Of a DNA stretch of 64,000 nt, positions 1 through 8,453 are shown piece after piece. Source of the DNA: Anaerolineae bacterium (lineage in GTDB: Bacteria > Chloroflexota > Anaerolineae > Promineifilales > Promineifilaceae); assembly GCA_023954475.1 (NCBI GenBank), contig JAMLHW010000002.1:124001-188000 (forward strand). Direction: 5' to 3'. Made by a program: the position numbers and the translations under genes. Each line of letters begins with the position of its first letter. The stretch's first letter is position 1. A model generated the notes under the pieces. That model did no database searches. It saw nothing but the letters and a program-made list of their open reading frames with translations, and was not told where the DNA came from.

Positions 1-689
1 AATTCAGCCACGGTGAGGTCAAGCGTTCCACCACCAAAGTCAAAAATAAACGTCATTTTGCGTGTAGCAAATTCACGATGATAGGCGTAAGCCGCCGCAA
101 TGGGTTCGGGAAGGAAAGAAACGTCGACAATGCCGACTCGTTTGGCGGCAGCGGTAATGGTTGCTTCGGCTGCTACGTTGATCGCCGGGTCGTCGGAAAA
201 TTTGACCGGTCGGCCGATGACGGCTTGCGTTACCGAGCGTCCGGTTTGCGCTTCGACTTGCGTGACCATGTGCTGTAACAAAATGGCGATTAACTGATCG
301 ACGGTGTAATCTCGGCCGAATAAGCTCGTGCCGCTGTACTCTTTGCTGCGCAGTACCGTCTTGATCGAGCGCAGTAAACGTCCCGGCGACAACACGTCGA
401 TCATGACAATCACCAGTTGCTTGATGATCTTGACATCGCTGCCGCCACCAACGGTCAGCTCGATTTCGCCGACTGTCTTGGGCATGAACCGAGACTGGCG
501 ATTGGTGTTGCGTTCCAGGTAAATGTCGCGGGCGTGGGTTCCTGCATATTCTTCGAAATCTTTGGTAATGTAAATCAAGGATGGCAGCAGGTCGGGCAGT
601 TCGGTATCTAGCTTGAAGGTGTGGACGGTCTTGCCATCAGAGAGCGAGATGGCGGAGTTGGTCGTGCCAAAGTCGATTCCCAGTCGCAT
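1..689 (-). CDS. Hsp70/DnaK-family ATPase, N-terminal part (cut by window edge)
   Basis: The reading frame starts at an ATG read from 689 and runs off the left edge after 229 codons. It begins MRLGIDFGTTNSA, the phosphate-1 loop of the actin/Hsp70 ATPase fold, and the last visible residues carry FDFGGGTLDLTV, the phosphate-2 loop. LPEPIAAAYAY lies just before that. This is the nucleotide-binding half of an Hsp70-like chaperone, probably of the YegD type rather than DnaK itself because residues 20-120 diverge (inference). The substrate-binding half is outside the window. Two copies of the TCGGCCGA repeat fall in frame (encoding FGR and GRP). The family is certain; the exact member is not. Confidence 0.88.
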   Translation of the reverse strand, partial: MRLGIDFGTTNSAISLSDGKTVHTFKLDTELPDLLPSLIYITKDFEEYAGTHARDIYLERNTNRQSRFMPKTVGEIELTVGGGSDVKIIKQLVIVMIDVLSPGRLLRSIKTVLRSKEYSGTSLFGRDYTVDQLIAILLQHMVTQVEAQTGRSVTQAVIGRPVKFSDDPAINVAAEATITAAAKRVGIVDVSFLPEPIAAAYAYHREFATRKMTFIFDFGGGTLDLTVAE

Positions 690-847
690 TGGTACCTCGT
701 GGATTCATGTTTGTGAAATGGATGACGGCAAACGCAAAACGCGCGGCGGCGTTGGCGCAATTCATCATTATAGCGGAAACGACGGTTATTTGGCGAATTT
801 GGGCCGGAAAAGGCAATTCAGGATTGCGTTAGTGCTTTCAGTGGCGC

Positions 848-877
848 GAAACCGGGTTGATTGAACAACCCGGTTTC
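848..877. repeat. 12-bp perfect hairpin GAAACCGGGTTG/CAACCCGGTTTC
   Basis: A 12-bp perfect inverted repeat (848-859 and 866-877) with a 6-nt loop lies just past the dnaE stop codon. There is no T-run on either side, so it is not a classical terminator, though it could protect the 3' end of the dnaE transcript. The same GAAACCGGG...CCCGGTTTC arms recur after msrP at 27725-27753, and a half copy lies at 43299-43306. It is therefore probably a small dispersed REP-like element. The rest of 690-886 holds nothing else I recognise. Confidence 0.7.
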
Positions 878-886
878 TGGAAGTGA

Positions 887-3800
887 TCAAAGCAGACCTT
901 GCTGGACATAGACTTTGCGCACTCCGGGAAGGCGTTCGAGCGCTGTCGCGAGTTCGGCCGAATAGTCGGTGCGGTTGTTGGGAAATGCCATTTCCCACCC
1001 TTTGCCCGAGAGTACAATTTTGAGCGTATCGTCGCCCTCGTACTCGAAAGCAAGGCGTGTCAGTTTGCGGCATGTTTCCTGCCAAGTTTGATCAGCTTTG
1101 ATCTCGACGACGATCTCATGCAAATTGGTTGTGCGCGATACCGGTTGCGTCTCAATGGTTGTTGGGGGTTCAGCTACTTTTTTCGTGTAGCCGTTAATTT
1201 TCGTGCCGTTTGTCGTGTTTGTGTCACCATTCGGCCGATACGGAGTGCTGCCTTCCGGCCACAATGCGTCAAAATCGGGTTCCGGCGGCATGGTCGGGTC
1301 GTTGTCACTTTCGCGCATAGCTGATTCCTTCTCAGGTGGTGCCAGGAAAGCTTCTGCTTCGTCTGGTTCGTCCCCGTTGTCTATATCCCAATCGGCAGGG
1401 GGGAGCAGATGTTCCGGCAGGGGATCGGCCGAAGACGGCACATCAATCGTGGTCATGATTTTGTCCACGATGACAGAAATGCTGTCGTCTCTGACATTGA
1501 CCTGGCCGTAAATCAGTACAATTTGGTCGACCCGGGCATCGTCACGAAAGGCAGTCCAGGTGCGCGGGAAGAAGACGAGATCAACTTTGCCTTCGAGGTC
1601 TTCGAGCTGGCCAAACGCCATTTGATCGCCCTTTTTCGTTGTGAATGTGCGCATCGAACTGATCATACCGCCGAGGACAATAGGCGTTCCGGCGTGGTGG
1701 GGCTCGATTTCGGCCGAATGCATCGTCACCCGATCTTCGAGATGTTGCAACGCACGCTCCAGCGGATGTTCCGACAGGTAGACGCCGATCAATTCTTTCT
1801 CCCAGTCGAGCAGTGTCCGGTAGCCGATTTTCTCAACTTGCGCTGCCGGGTGCAGTAAATCAGGTTGTGCTGCAGGTCCTCCTGAATCCAGTATGCCGAA
1901 CAAACTCAGTTGTGCCGACGCTTGTTCATCGGCATGTTGCCCACTATAAGCGACGAGGCGCTTGAGTGCTTCGAGGAATTGCGAGCGCGTACCCCAGCTA
2001 TCAAATACGCCGGCTTTAACCATCGATTCCAGCGCCCGGCTGCCGACCCGCCGCAAATCGACGCGTTCGCATAAATCCTGAATGTCGGCAAATGGTCCAT
2101 TGGCATCGCGGTCATCGAGGATCAATTGGATAGCCGAGTCACCGGCATTTTTGATGGCGCCAAAGCCGAAGCGGATGACAGAACTCCCATCGGCCGAATC
2201 TTCAATCGTAAAGCGCAGCCGTGACGTGTTGATGTCTGGCGGACTCACAGCAATGCCCATTCGCCTTGCTTCTGCCAGGTAGCGCGTCACTTTATCCGTT
2301 TTTTCGCGCTCGACCGAGAGCAACGCGGTGACATATTCGACTGGATAATGCGCCTTGAGGAAAGCCGTTTGGCAGGTAATGACGGCATAATCGGCGGCGT
2401 GTGCTTTGTTAAAACCGTAACGAGCAAAAAACTCGATGTCGTTCCAGATTGCTTGGCATTCTTCGCGGGTTAACCCGCGCTCCATCGCACCTGCCGTAAA
2501 TTTCAGGCGATGCTCTTCCATCAGGTCCGCTTTCTTTTTGGAGACTGCCTTGCGGATCAGGTCAGCGTCACCCGGTGCATAGCCGGCCAGATCGGACGCA
2601 ATGCGGATGATTTGCTCCTGGTAGACAATGATGCCGAATGTGTCGTTGAGGATCGGCTCCAGTGACGGCGTATGGTATTCGACAACGGAATCGCCGTGCA
2701 TACGCCGAATGTACTCGGGTATGTTTTCCATCGGGCCGGGACGGTAGAGCGATATGGCAGCGATGATATGGTCGAAGCGAGATGGCTTCATTTCCATCAT
2801 TAGACGCCGCATGCCCGCGCCTTCAACCTGAAAAACACCGGCGACATTGCCCCGGCTGAGCATTTCAAACAGTTTTTCCGGCTTTTTCGAAGGATCCGGA
2901 CCAACGTGGCCGATGTCGTATGGAATGTTCTCCATCTCATAGCGGGTGCCGTGCCGTTCTTCGATCAATCGCGCCGCCGTGCGCAGGACGGTTAGCGTGC
3001 TCAGACCGAGGAAGTCGACTTTTAACAGGCCGATAGACTCGACAACTTCCATCGGCCATTGGGTCACGCGGTCGATGCCGCCCAAGCCCTCGACACCGGA
3101 TGTCGGCCGATTGAGTGGCACGTATTCGACAAGTGGCCGATCGGCAATAATGACGCCGGCCGCATGGCTGGAAGCATGTCGGCTGACACCTTCGAGTTTC
3201 TGTGCGGTATCGATCAACGATTTGGCTTCAGCGTCGTTGTGGTAAACATCGATAAAATCCTTGCTGTAGAACTCGTGCCCCTCAACAAATAAATCGGCGA
3301 TTTCGATCTTTTTGCCCGGTACAGCCGGTACAAGTCTTGCAATTTCATCGACACGTTCCAGTTCGATGCCCATAGCGCGGCCCACGTCGCGGATGGCGGC
3401 GCGTGCTTTCATAGTGCCGAAGGTGATGATCTGGGCAACTTTTTCCGCACCATAGCGTTTCATCGTGTATTCGACCATTTCGTGACGGCGGTCGTCAGGA
3501 TAGTCGAGGTCGATGTCCGGCATCGATATGCGCCCTGGATTGAGGAAGCGTTCGAAAATTAAGCCGTTGACGAGTGGGTCGATGCTGGTAATGCCGAGGC
3601 TGTAGGCGACGACAGAACCGGCGCCTGAACCACGCACGTTCCACCAGATGTCCGATTCTGCCCATTCTTCGTACGTCAGATCAGGGTAGAACGTGGCGCC
3701 ATGCCGATTCCACCATTCACGCGACCGGCGTGCAAATTCGCATAAATCCCAGACGATGAGGAAGTAGGTATCGAACCCCATTCGGCCGATTATACGCAGT

Positions 3801-4807
3801 TCATGATCCAGTCGTGCCCGCAGTTGTGTGTCGTAGTGGGCGCGGTCTTCGCCATAGCGCCACGCAAGCCCCTTTTCGCACAGATGGCGCAGATATGATG
3901 CGGCGTCGAAGCCTTGCGGTACGTCGAAGTTTGGTAGATGGTAGCCCTGCGGATCCAGGTTGACATCGCATTGTTCGACGATGACGAGGCTGTTGCGCAT
4001 CGCATTAGCAATGACATCCTCAGGATAGCCCTTGAAAATGGCCGTCATCTCATCGGCCGATTTGAGATAATATTCCTTGTTGGAAAATGTCAGCTTAGGA
4101 TTGGCCGTCGTGCTGCCCGTTTGGATGCAGAGCAACACTTCGTGCGGATCCGCTTCTTCGGCCGAAGTGTAATGCACGTCGTTGGTCAGCAGAAAATTGT
4201 TTTCCAGCCCGTAACGTGGTGCCATTTCGATCAGCTTGCGGTTGATCGTCGTCAGTTCGGGAATGTCATGTTCCTGAAGTTCGATGAAAAAATTATCGCG
4301 TCCAAACGTATCCAGATAAAATGCCATCAGCTCATGTGCGCGTTCAGTCTGACCGTTGCCGATTGCCCGTGGAATTTCTGCCGCCATACAGCCACTGGTT
4401 GAGATAATGCCGGCGGCGTGTGCTGCCATAAATTCATGGTCGATACGCGGTTTGTAATAGTAGCCGGTAAGCTGGCTTTCCGTGGCAATTTGGAGCAGAT
4501 TGTGGTATCCGGTCTGGTTGCGGGCGAGGCAGAGGGCGTGGAAGCGCTCGTTGTCGATGCCCGCTTCCATGTCAGTCATACGCCGTCTGGCGATATATCC
4601 TTCAAGTCCAATGATCGGCTTGATACCTGCGCTCTTGCACGCCTTGTAGAAGTCAATCGTGCCGTACATGGTGCCGTGATCGGTGAGCGCCAGGGCAGGC
4701 TGGCCCAGTTCGTGGGCACGGGCGGCCAGGTGTGGGATGCGGCTGAGACCGTCGAGCAGGGAGTATTCGCTGTGGACGTGCAGGTGGACGAATTCGCTAT
4801 TGCTCAT
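887..4807 (-). CDS. dnaE: DNA polymerase III subunit alpha (replicative polymerase)
   Basis: Catalytic subunit of the replicative DNA polymerase, 1306 residues. The N-terminal PHP domain starts at HLHVHSEYSLLDG (about 8-20), with DHGTMYG shortly after. The polymerase active site is the PDIDLDYPDDRR motif, whose aspartates are at about 431 and 433, following GLIFERFLNPGRISM. Helix-hairpin-helix and OB-fold regions follow (VGSRALESMVKAG near 925; GKVDLVFFPRTW near 1075). A Thr/Asn-rich linker and a short C-terminal domain end the protein. Length and order fit a DnaE1-type subunit rather than PolC, since no exonuclease insertion is visible. The start ATG at 4807 has no clear Shine-Dalgarno. The gene is monocistronic, with divergent and convergent neighbours. 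Confidence 0.97.
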   Translation of the reverse strand: MSNSEFVHLHVHSEYSLLDGLSRIPHLAARAHELGQPALALTDHGTMYGTIDFYKACKSAGIKPIIGLEGYIARRRMTDMEAGIDNERFHALCLARNQTGYHNLLQIATESQLTGYYYKPRIDHEFMAAHAAGIISTSGCMAAEIPRAIGNGQTERAHELMAFYLDTFGRDNFFIELQEHDIPELTTINRKLIEMAPRYGLENNFLLTNDVHYTSAEEADPHEVLLCIQTGSTTANPKLTFSNKEYYLKSADEMTAIFKGYPEDVIANAMRNSLVIVEQCDVNLDPQGYHLPNFDVPQGFDAASYLRHLCEKGLAWRYGEDRAHYDTQLRARLDHELRIIGRMGFDTYFLIVWDLCEFARRSREWWNRHGATFYPDLTYEEWAESDIWWNVRGSGAGSVVAYSLGITSIDPLVNGLIFERFLNPGRISMPDIDLDYPDDRRHEMVEYTMKRYGAEKVAQIITFGTMKARAAIRDVGRAMGIELERVDEIARLVPAVPGKKIEIADLFVEGHEFYSKDFIDVYHNDAEAKSLIDTAQKLEGVSRHASSHAAGVIIADRPLVEYVPLNRPTSGVEGLGGIDRVTQWPMEVVESIGLLKVDFLGLSTLTVLRTAARLIEERHGTRYEMENIPYDIGHVGPDPSKKPEKLFEMLSRGNVAGVFQVEGAGMRRLMMEMKPSRFDHIIAAISLYRPGPMENIPEYIRRMHGDSVVEYHTPSLEPILNDTFGIIVYQEQIIRIASDLAGYAPGDADLIRKAVSKKKADLMEEHRLKFTAGAMERGLTREECQAIWNDIEFFARYGFNKAHAADYAVITCQTAFLKAHYPVEYVTALLSVEREKTDKVTRYLAEARRMGIAVSPPDINTSRLRFTIEDSADGSSVIRFGFGAIKNAGDSAIQLILDDRDANGPFADIQDLCERVDLRRVGSRALESMVKAGVFDSWGTRSQFLEALKRLVAYSGQHADEQASAQLSLFGILDSGGPAAQPDLLHPAAQVEKIGYRTLLDWEKELIGVYLSEHPLERALQHLEDRVTMHSAEIEPHHAGTPIVLGGMISSMRTFTTKKGDQMAFGQLEDLEGKVDLVFFPRTWTAFRDDARVDQIVLIYGQVNVRDDSISVIVDKIMTTIDVPSSADPLPEHLLPPADWDIDNGDEPDEAEAFLAPPEKESAMRESDNDPTMPPEPDFDALWPEGSTPYRPNGDTNTTNGTKINGYTKKVAEPPTTIETQPVSRTTNLHEIVVEIKADQTWQETCRKLTRLAFEYEGDDTLKIVLSGKGWEMAFPNNRTDYSAELATALERLPGVRKVYVQQGLL

Positions 4808-4991
4808 AAAGATTTTTTGCTAAGATACGTGTGTTGTCGGATGGGGAGCGGACTGCGTAATTGTTGTGTTGCTCCGCAGGAGATTATAGCATGGATTCGG
4901 CCGAAAATGGGAGCGATTTGCGGCGATTTGTAGCGAACTAAGCAAGTCGGTGGAACACCACCGGCTTGTACGCGTGATGGAGTTTAGACAT

Positions 4992-5849
4992 ATGAAAATT
5001 GATCCACAACTAACGATGGGCAAGGTGGTGCTGACGGTATCCAACCTGAACCGTTCGGTTGACTTTTATCAGCGACATATCGGTTTGAAATTGCTTTCGG
5101 CCGAAAACGATCAGGTTACATTAGGCGCAGGTGACACGGCGCTGCTGCAACTACACGCTTTACCCGGCGGTCGTTACGCGCCGCACACTACCGGCCTGTA
5201 TCATTTCGCGCTGCTGGTTCCGTCGCGACTGGCACTGGCCCAGAGTTTGCGCCATTTTCTCGATGCAGAAACGGCGCTTCAAGGTGCAGCCGACCATTTC
5301 GTCAGTGAAGCGCTCTATCTATCCGATCCCGACGGGCATGGCATTGAAATCTACCGTGACCGACCGCGTGCTGCATGGCGTAACGCGCAAGGTGAATTCA
5401 CTTTGACGACGGAACCGTTTGACGCGCAGGGTGTGCTGGATGCGTGGCAAGAAGCCGGTGAACCTGCGTGGCAGGGGCTGCATCCGGAAACCTGCATGGG
5501 ACATGTACATTTGCGTGTGGCCGATCTGGATGCGACCGAGCGTTTTTATACCGATGTGCTCGGTTTTGAGCGCATGGCTGTGTATCCGGGTGCGCGTTTT
5601 ATCAGTGCGGGCGGCTACCATCATCACATTGGCATGAATGTATGGGCAGGACAGCATGTCAAGCCGGCGACAGAGGCCGATTTGCGGTTATTGTCGTACG
5701 AAGTGGTGTTGTCTAGTCAGGAAGCCTTGGCTGCCGTTATCGGCCGAATTGACGCGGCCAATCAACCACGCCATGCAGTCGAAAACGGTTGGATTGTCCA
5801 CGATCCGGCACAGATCCCTATTTTGTTGACAACGCGTCATGCGCACTAA
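4992..5849 (+). CDS. VOC-family two-domain protein, catechol-2,3-dioxygenase-like
   Basis: About 285 residues in two glyoxalase/bleomycin-resistance/dioxygenase (VOC) modules. The first (about 5-130) begins GKVVLTVSNLNRSVDFYQRHIG and ends with HGIEIYRDRPRAAW. The second (about 165-275) begins GHVHLRVADLDATERFYTDVLG. The two His at the module starts and the Glu of GIEIY are plausible metal ligands. The layout matches the Bacillus CatE-type proteins annotated as catechol-2,3-dioxygenase, but the true substrate cannot be read from sequence. I chose the ATG at 4992 because GGAG lies 9 nt upstream; ATGs at 4950 and 4977 are in frame. The 3' end overlaps the convergent SDR gene by 32 nt. Confidence 0.85.
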   Translation: MKIDPQLTMGKVVLTVSNLNRSVDFYQRHIGLKLLSAENDQVTLGAGDTALLQLHALPGGRYAPHTTGLYHFALLVPSRLALAQSLRHFLDAETALQGAADHFVSEALYLSDPDGHGIEIYRDRPRAAWRNAQGEFTLTTEPFDAQGVLDAWQEAGEPAWQGLHPETCMGHVHLRVADLDATERFYTDVLGFERMAVYPGARFISAGGYHHHIGMNVWAGQHVKPATEADLRLLSYEVVLSSQEALAAVIGRIDAANQPRHAVENGWIVHDPAQIPILLTTRHAH

Positions 5850-6711
5850 TCGGTTCCGAGACTGATTTCCCGTTCAACAACGATTCTGACAATACCCATA
5901 ATTGCTGCTGAAGTGCCCCATCATACGTCAGCGATGCTGACTTGCGCGACTGGCATTTGACGAAGTATTGGCCGGTAACCCCCTCGACCTCTGGGGATGA
6001 TGCCAGATAAATCGAAGTTTCTGCACCTTTTTCTTCGCTGATGGCAAACGGCGACAACAGCGTCATCGCGACTTTAGAGAGAAAACCATTGTTTCGGCCG
6101 AAATTGCTGCGCACAAAGCCGGGATGCAATGCATTAACAGTTACGCCCGTGCCTTCCAGTCGGCGCGCCAACTCATATGTAAACAACAAATTGGCAAATT
6201 TCGATTGACCGTAAACGCCAAACGCTTTGTACTTCTTTTCGCGGCGGTAATCGTCAAAGTCAAACATGTTGACGCCGTGCGCATCAGATGATACGTTGAC
6301 AATGCGTGCCGGAGCTGAGGCGATTAGCAAATCGAGCAGTTCCGTCGCCACCTGAAAATAGCCCATGTGGTTGAGCGCAAAAGTCATTTCGAGACCGTCA
6401 ACACTCTCCTGGCGATTGAAAAATACACCGCCGGCGTTGTTGACGAGAACATCCAAGCGGCCGAATCGCGCCTTAAACGCGTCTGTAAATTCGCGTATCG
6501 ATGTCTGCGATGAGAGGTCAACCAGCATGAGATGGACATCCTCATTGCCGGTCTCTTTAATAATCAAGTCACGCGCAGCACTGCCGCGTTCTTCACTGCG
6601 GCAGGCGAGAATGACTTCAGCACCCATGCGGGCTAATTCCAGGGCGGTTATTTTGCCGATGCCCGCGTTGGCACCGGTAACAATGATTATTTGTCCGTCT
6701 AGATTCTGCAT
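5818..6711 (-). CDS. Short-chain dehydrogenase/reductase, retinol-dehydrogenase-like
   Basis: A classical-extended SDR of about 297 residues. It carries the NAD(P)-binding glycine motif TGANAGIG, the NNAG motif (VLVNNAGGVFF) and the YxxxK catalytic pair in YGQSKFANLL, with an upstream NVSSDAHG serine. The overall pattern (IREF.DAFKARFGRLDVLVNNAG, LHPGFVRSNFGRN) matches retinol-dehydrogenase/oxidoreductase-like SDRs acting on lipophilic alcohols or ketones; the substrate is unknown. The ATG at 6711 was chosen because GGGAG lies about 7 nt upstream; an in-frame ATG at 6777 has no such site. It follows another SDR on the same strand after a 72-nt gap, so the two may be co-transcribed. Confidence 0.9.
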   Translation of the reverse strand: MQNLDGQIIIVTGANAGIGKITALELARMGAEVILACRSEERGSAARDLIIKETGNEDVHLMLVDLSSQTSIREFTDAFKARFGRLDVLVNNAGGVFFNRQESVDGLEMTFALNHMGYFQVATELLDLLIASAPARIVNVSSDAHGVNMFDFDDYRREKKYKAFGVYGQSKFANLLFTYELARRLEGTGVTVNALHPGFVRSNFGRNNGFLSKVAMTLLSPFAISEEKGAETSIYLASSPEVEGVTGQYFVKCQSRKSASLTYDGALQQQLWVLSESLLNGKSVSEPISAHDALSTK

Positions 6712-6783
6712 TGGTTTGCTCCCGTTTGATGGTAGGTTGCGCTTGCTGAAACCGTCTTCGGCAGGCTCAATCGGCATTTTGGA

Positions 6784-7485
6784 TTACCAGTCAAGCGGCT
6801 CGCGATCGGCAAAAAACGCGCCGGTCGGCCCATCGTCGGGCAACGTGGCGAGCCAGACTGGCGTGTCTGCGCCTTCGGCAATGGTCAGGGAGGCGTTGGG
6901 GCCACCCATGTCGGTTTGTACCCAGCCGGGATGGCATGTATTGACTAGAATGCCACTACCTGCTGTTTCGGCCGAAAATACTCTCGTTGCAGCGTTCAGC
7001 GCACTCTTCGATGAGCGGTATGCCAGTGAACCACCGCCCATATGTGTCAGCGATCCCATGCGGCTGGACACATTGACGATGCGACCGTAACCGCGCTGCC
7101 GCATGTGCGGAATCACCGTCTGCATCAATTTGATGGGCGCGATGACGTTGGTTTCATATGTTTGGCGCAGTTGGGCGGCGCTGACACTCATGCCGGGATT
7201 GCGGTCGAGAAAAATGCCGGCATTGTTGACGAGAATATCAATACGGCCGAATTCATCCATGATGTCGGCTACCAGTCGTTCGACGCCAAGTGCATCGGTC
7301 ACATCCAATTGCCGTGCATAGATTTGCGCCTCTTTACTCTGCAAATTGGCGGCAGCCTGTTCAGCCTTCACTAACGATCGCGCTGTCAGGATGATGGTAA
7401 TGTGTTGTTGGGCCAGTTGACGGCATATCTCGAGGCCAATGCCCCGATTGCCGCCGGTTACAATCGCTACTTTGTTTGTGTGCAT
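6784..7485 (-). CDS. Short-chain dehydrogenase/reductase, carbonyl-reductase-like
   Basis: An SDR of about 233 residues with TGGNRGIGLEI (cofactor loop), VNNAGIFLD and NVSSRMG...AYRSSKSALN (catalytic Ser, Tyr and Lys). NTCHPGWVQTDMGG and the short C-terminus resemble the monomeric carbonyl reductases (CBR1-like), usually NADPH-dependent. The start was placed at MHTNKVAIVTGG (7485); the open frame continues 17 codons upstream without coding character. It is divergent from coaX across a gap of about 180 nt and is first of a two-SDR tandem. The substrate cannot be deduced. Confidence 0.88.
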   Translation of the reverse strand: MHTNKVAIVTGGNRGIGLEICRQLAQQHITIILTARSLVKAEQAAANLQSKEAQIYARQLDVTDALGVERLVADIMDEFGRIDILVNNAGIFLDRNPGMSVSAAQLRQTYETNVIAPIKLMQTVIPHMRQRGYGRIVNVSSRMGSLTHMGGGSLAYRSSKSALNAATRVFSAETAGSGILVNTCHPGWVQTDMGGPNASLTIAEGADTPVWLATLPDDGPTGAFFADREPLDW

Positions 7486-7667
7486 GACATCAGTATAGAT
7501 TTCAATATGAATATACCCACCACAATGCTCAGCCAATTACGCCGTTCATATACAATCCGATCTGGTTCTGATGCGTTGTAAATGACTCTGAGCTTACATG
7601 AACACACGCTTACCAGTTGGCGTTAGCGACCTGCGCCCTGTTCTCACCTGCTGTACAATCGCCCGCT

Positions 7668-8453
7668 ATGCTTTTGACCATCGATATTGGCAATACAAAC
7701 GTTACCGTCGGTGTCTGGGATGGAGCCGCATGGCGTACGCATTGGCGTCTGCGCACTGTTCACGACCAGACAGTAGACGAGTATTGGGTGCATCTCGGTA
7801 CATTGTTGCGCGAAGCCGGTGTGCGTGACGCGATTAACGCTGTCATTCTGACCAGCGTTGTCCCGCCGTTGACGCGGGCTTTTGTCGGCATGTGCGCACA
7901 CTATCTGCAATTGACGCCGCTGCGTGTTGATCACACGACGGATAGCGGGGTTGCCGTTGTGACAGACAATCCTGCCGAAGTCGGTGCGGATCGGATTGTC
8001 AACGCAGCAGCTGTTTCGCATTTGTACGGCGGGCCGTGTATTGTTATCGACATGGGAACGGCGACGACGTTTGACGTGGTTTCGGCCGATGCGGAGCTGC
8101 TTGGAGTTGTCATTGCACCCGGATTGCGCTTATCGGCCGATGCATTGATTAGCCGCGCTGCTCAGTTGAGCGAAGTTGCCTTTGAAGCGCCGCCGACTGT
8201 CCTGGGCCGCAACACCATACACGCCGTGCAATCCGGTCTGATCTATGGCTATGTGAGCCTGGTTGAAGGTGTGATTGAGCGGTTATCGGCCGAACTCGAT
8301 ATGCAACCAACTGTAATTGGCACTGGCGGCCTAATCAGTTTGATCGCAGAGTATACCGACTGCATCCACGCTGTCGAGCCGTGGCTAACCCTCATCGGCT
8401 TGCGTTTGATTCACGAACGAGTTAACAACCAGAAAACGATATCCAGCACCTGA
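7668..8453 (+). CDS. coaX: Type III pantothenate kinase
   Basis: First step of coenzyme A synthesis: phosphorylation of pantothenate in the cytoplasm. The protein starts MLLTIDIGNTNVTVGVWDG, the ASKHA phosphate loop of CoaX, followed by GADRIVNAAA, VIDMGTATTFDVV and GRNTIHAVQSGLIYGY, all family hallmarks. Length is about 261 residues, normal for the family. The frame is open further upstream from a TTG at 7617, but the ATG at 7668 gives the conserved N-terminus. Its TGA overlaps the ATG of the next gene (TGATG at 8451), so the two are translationally coupled. Confidence 0.96.
   Translation: MLLTIDIGNTNVTVGVWDGAAWRTHWRLRTVHDQTVDEYWVHLGTLLREAGVRDAINAVILTSVVPPLTRAFVGMCAHYLQLTPLRVDHTTDSGVAVVTDNPAEVGADRIVNAAAVSHLYGGPCIVIDMGTATTFDVVSADAELLGVVIAPGLRLSADALISRAAQLSEVAFEAPPTVLGRNTIHAVQSGLIYGYVSLVEGVIERLSAELDMQPTVIGTGGLISLIAEYTDCIHAVEPWLTLIGLRLIHERVNNQKTISST

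Noticed and set aside
6365-7090. A 241-codon plus-strand frame across both SDR genes
   Set aside because: It spans the gap and is antisense to two canonical SDRs; it has no ribosome site or recognisable motif.
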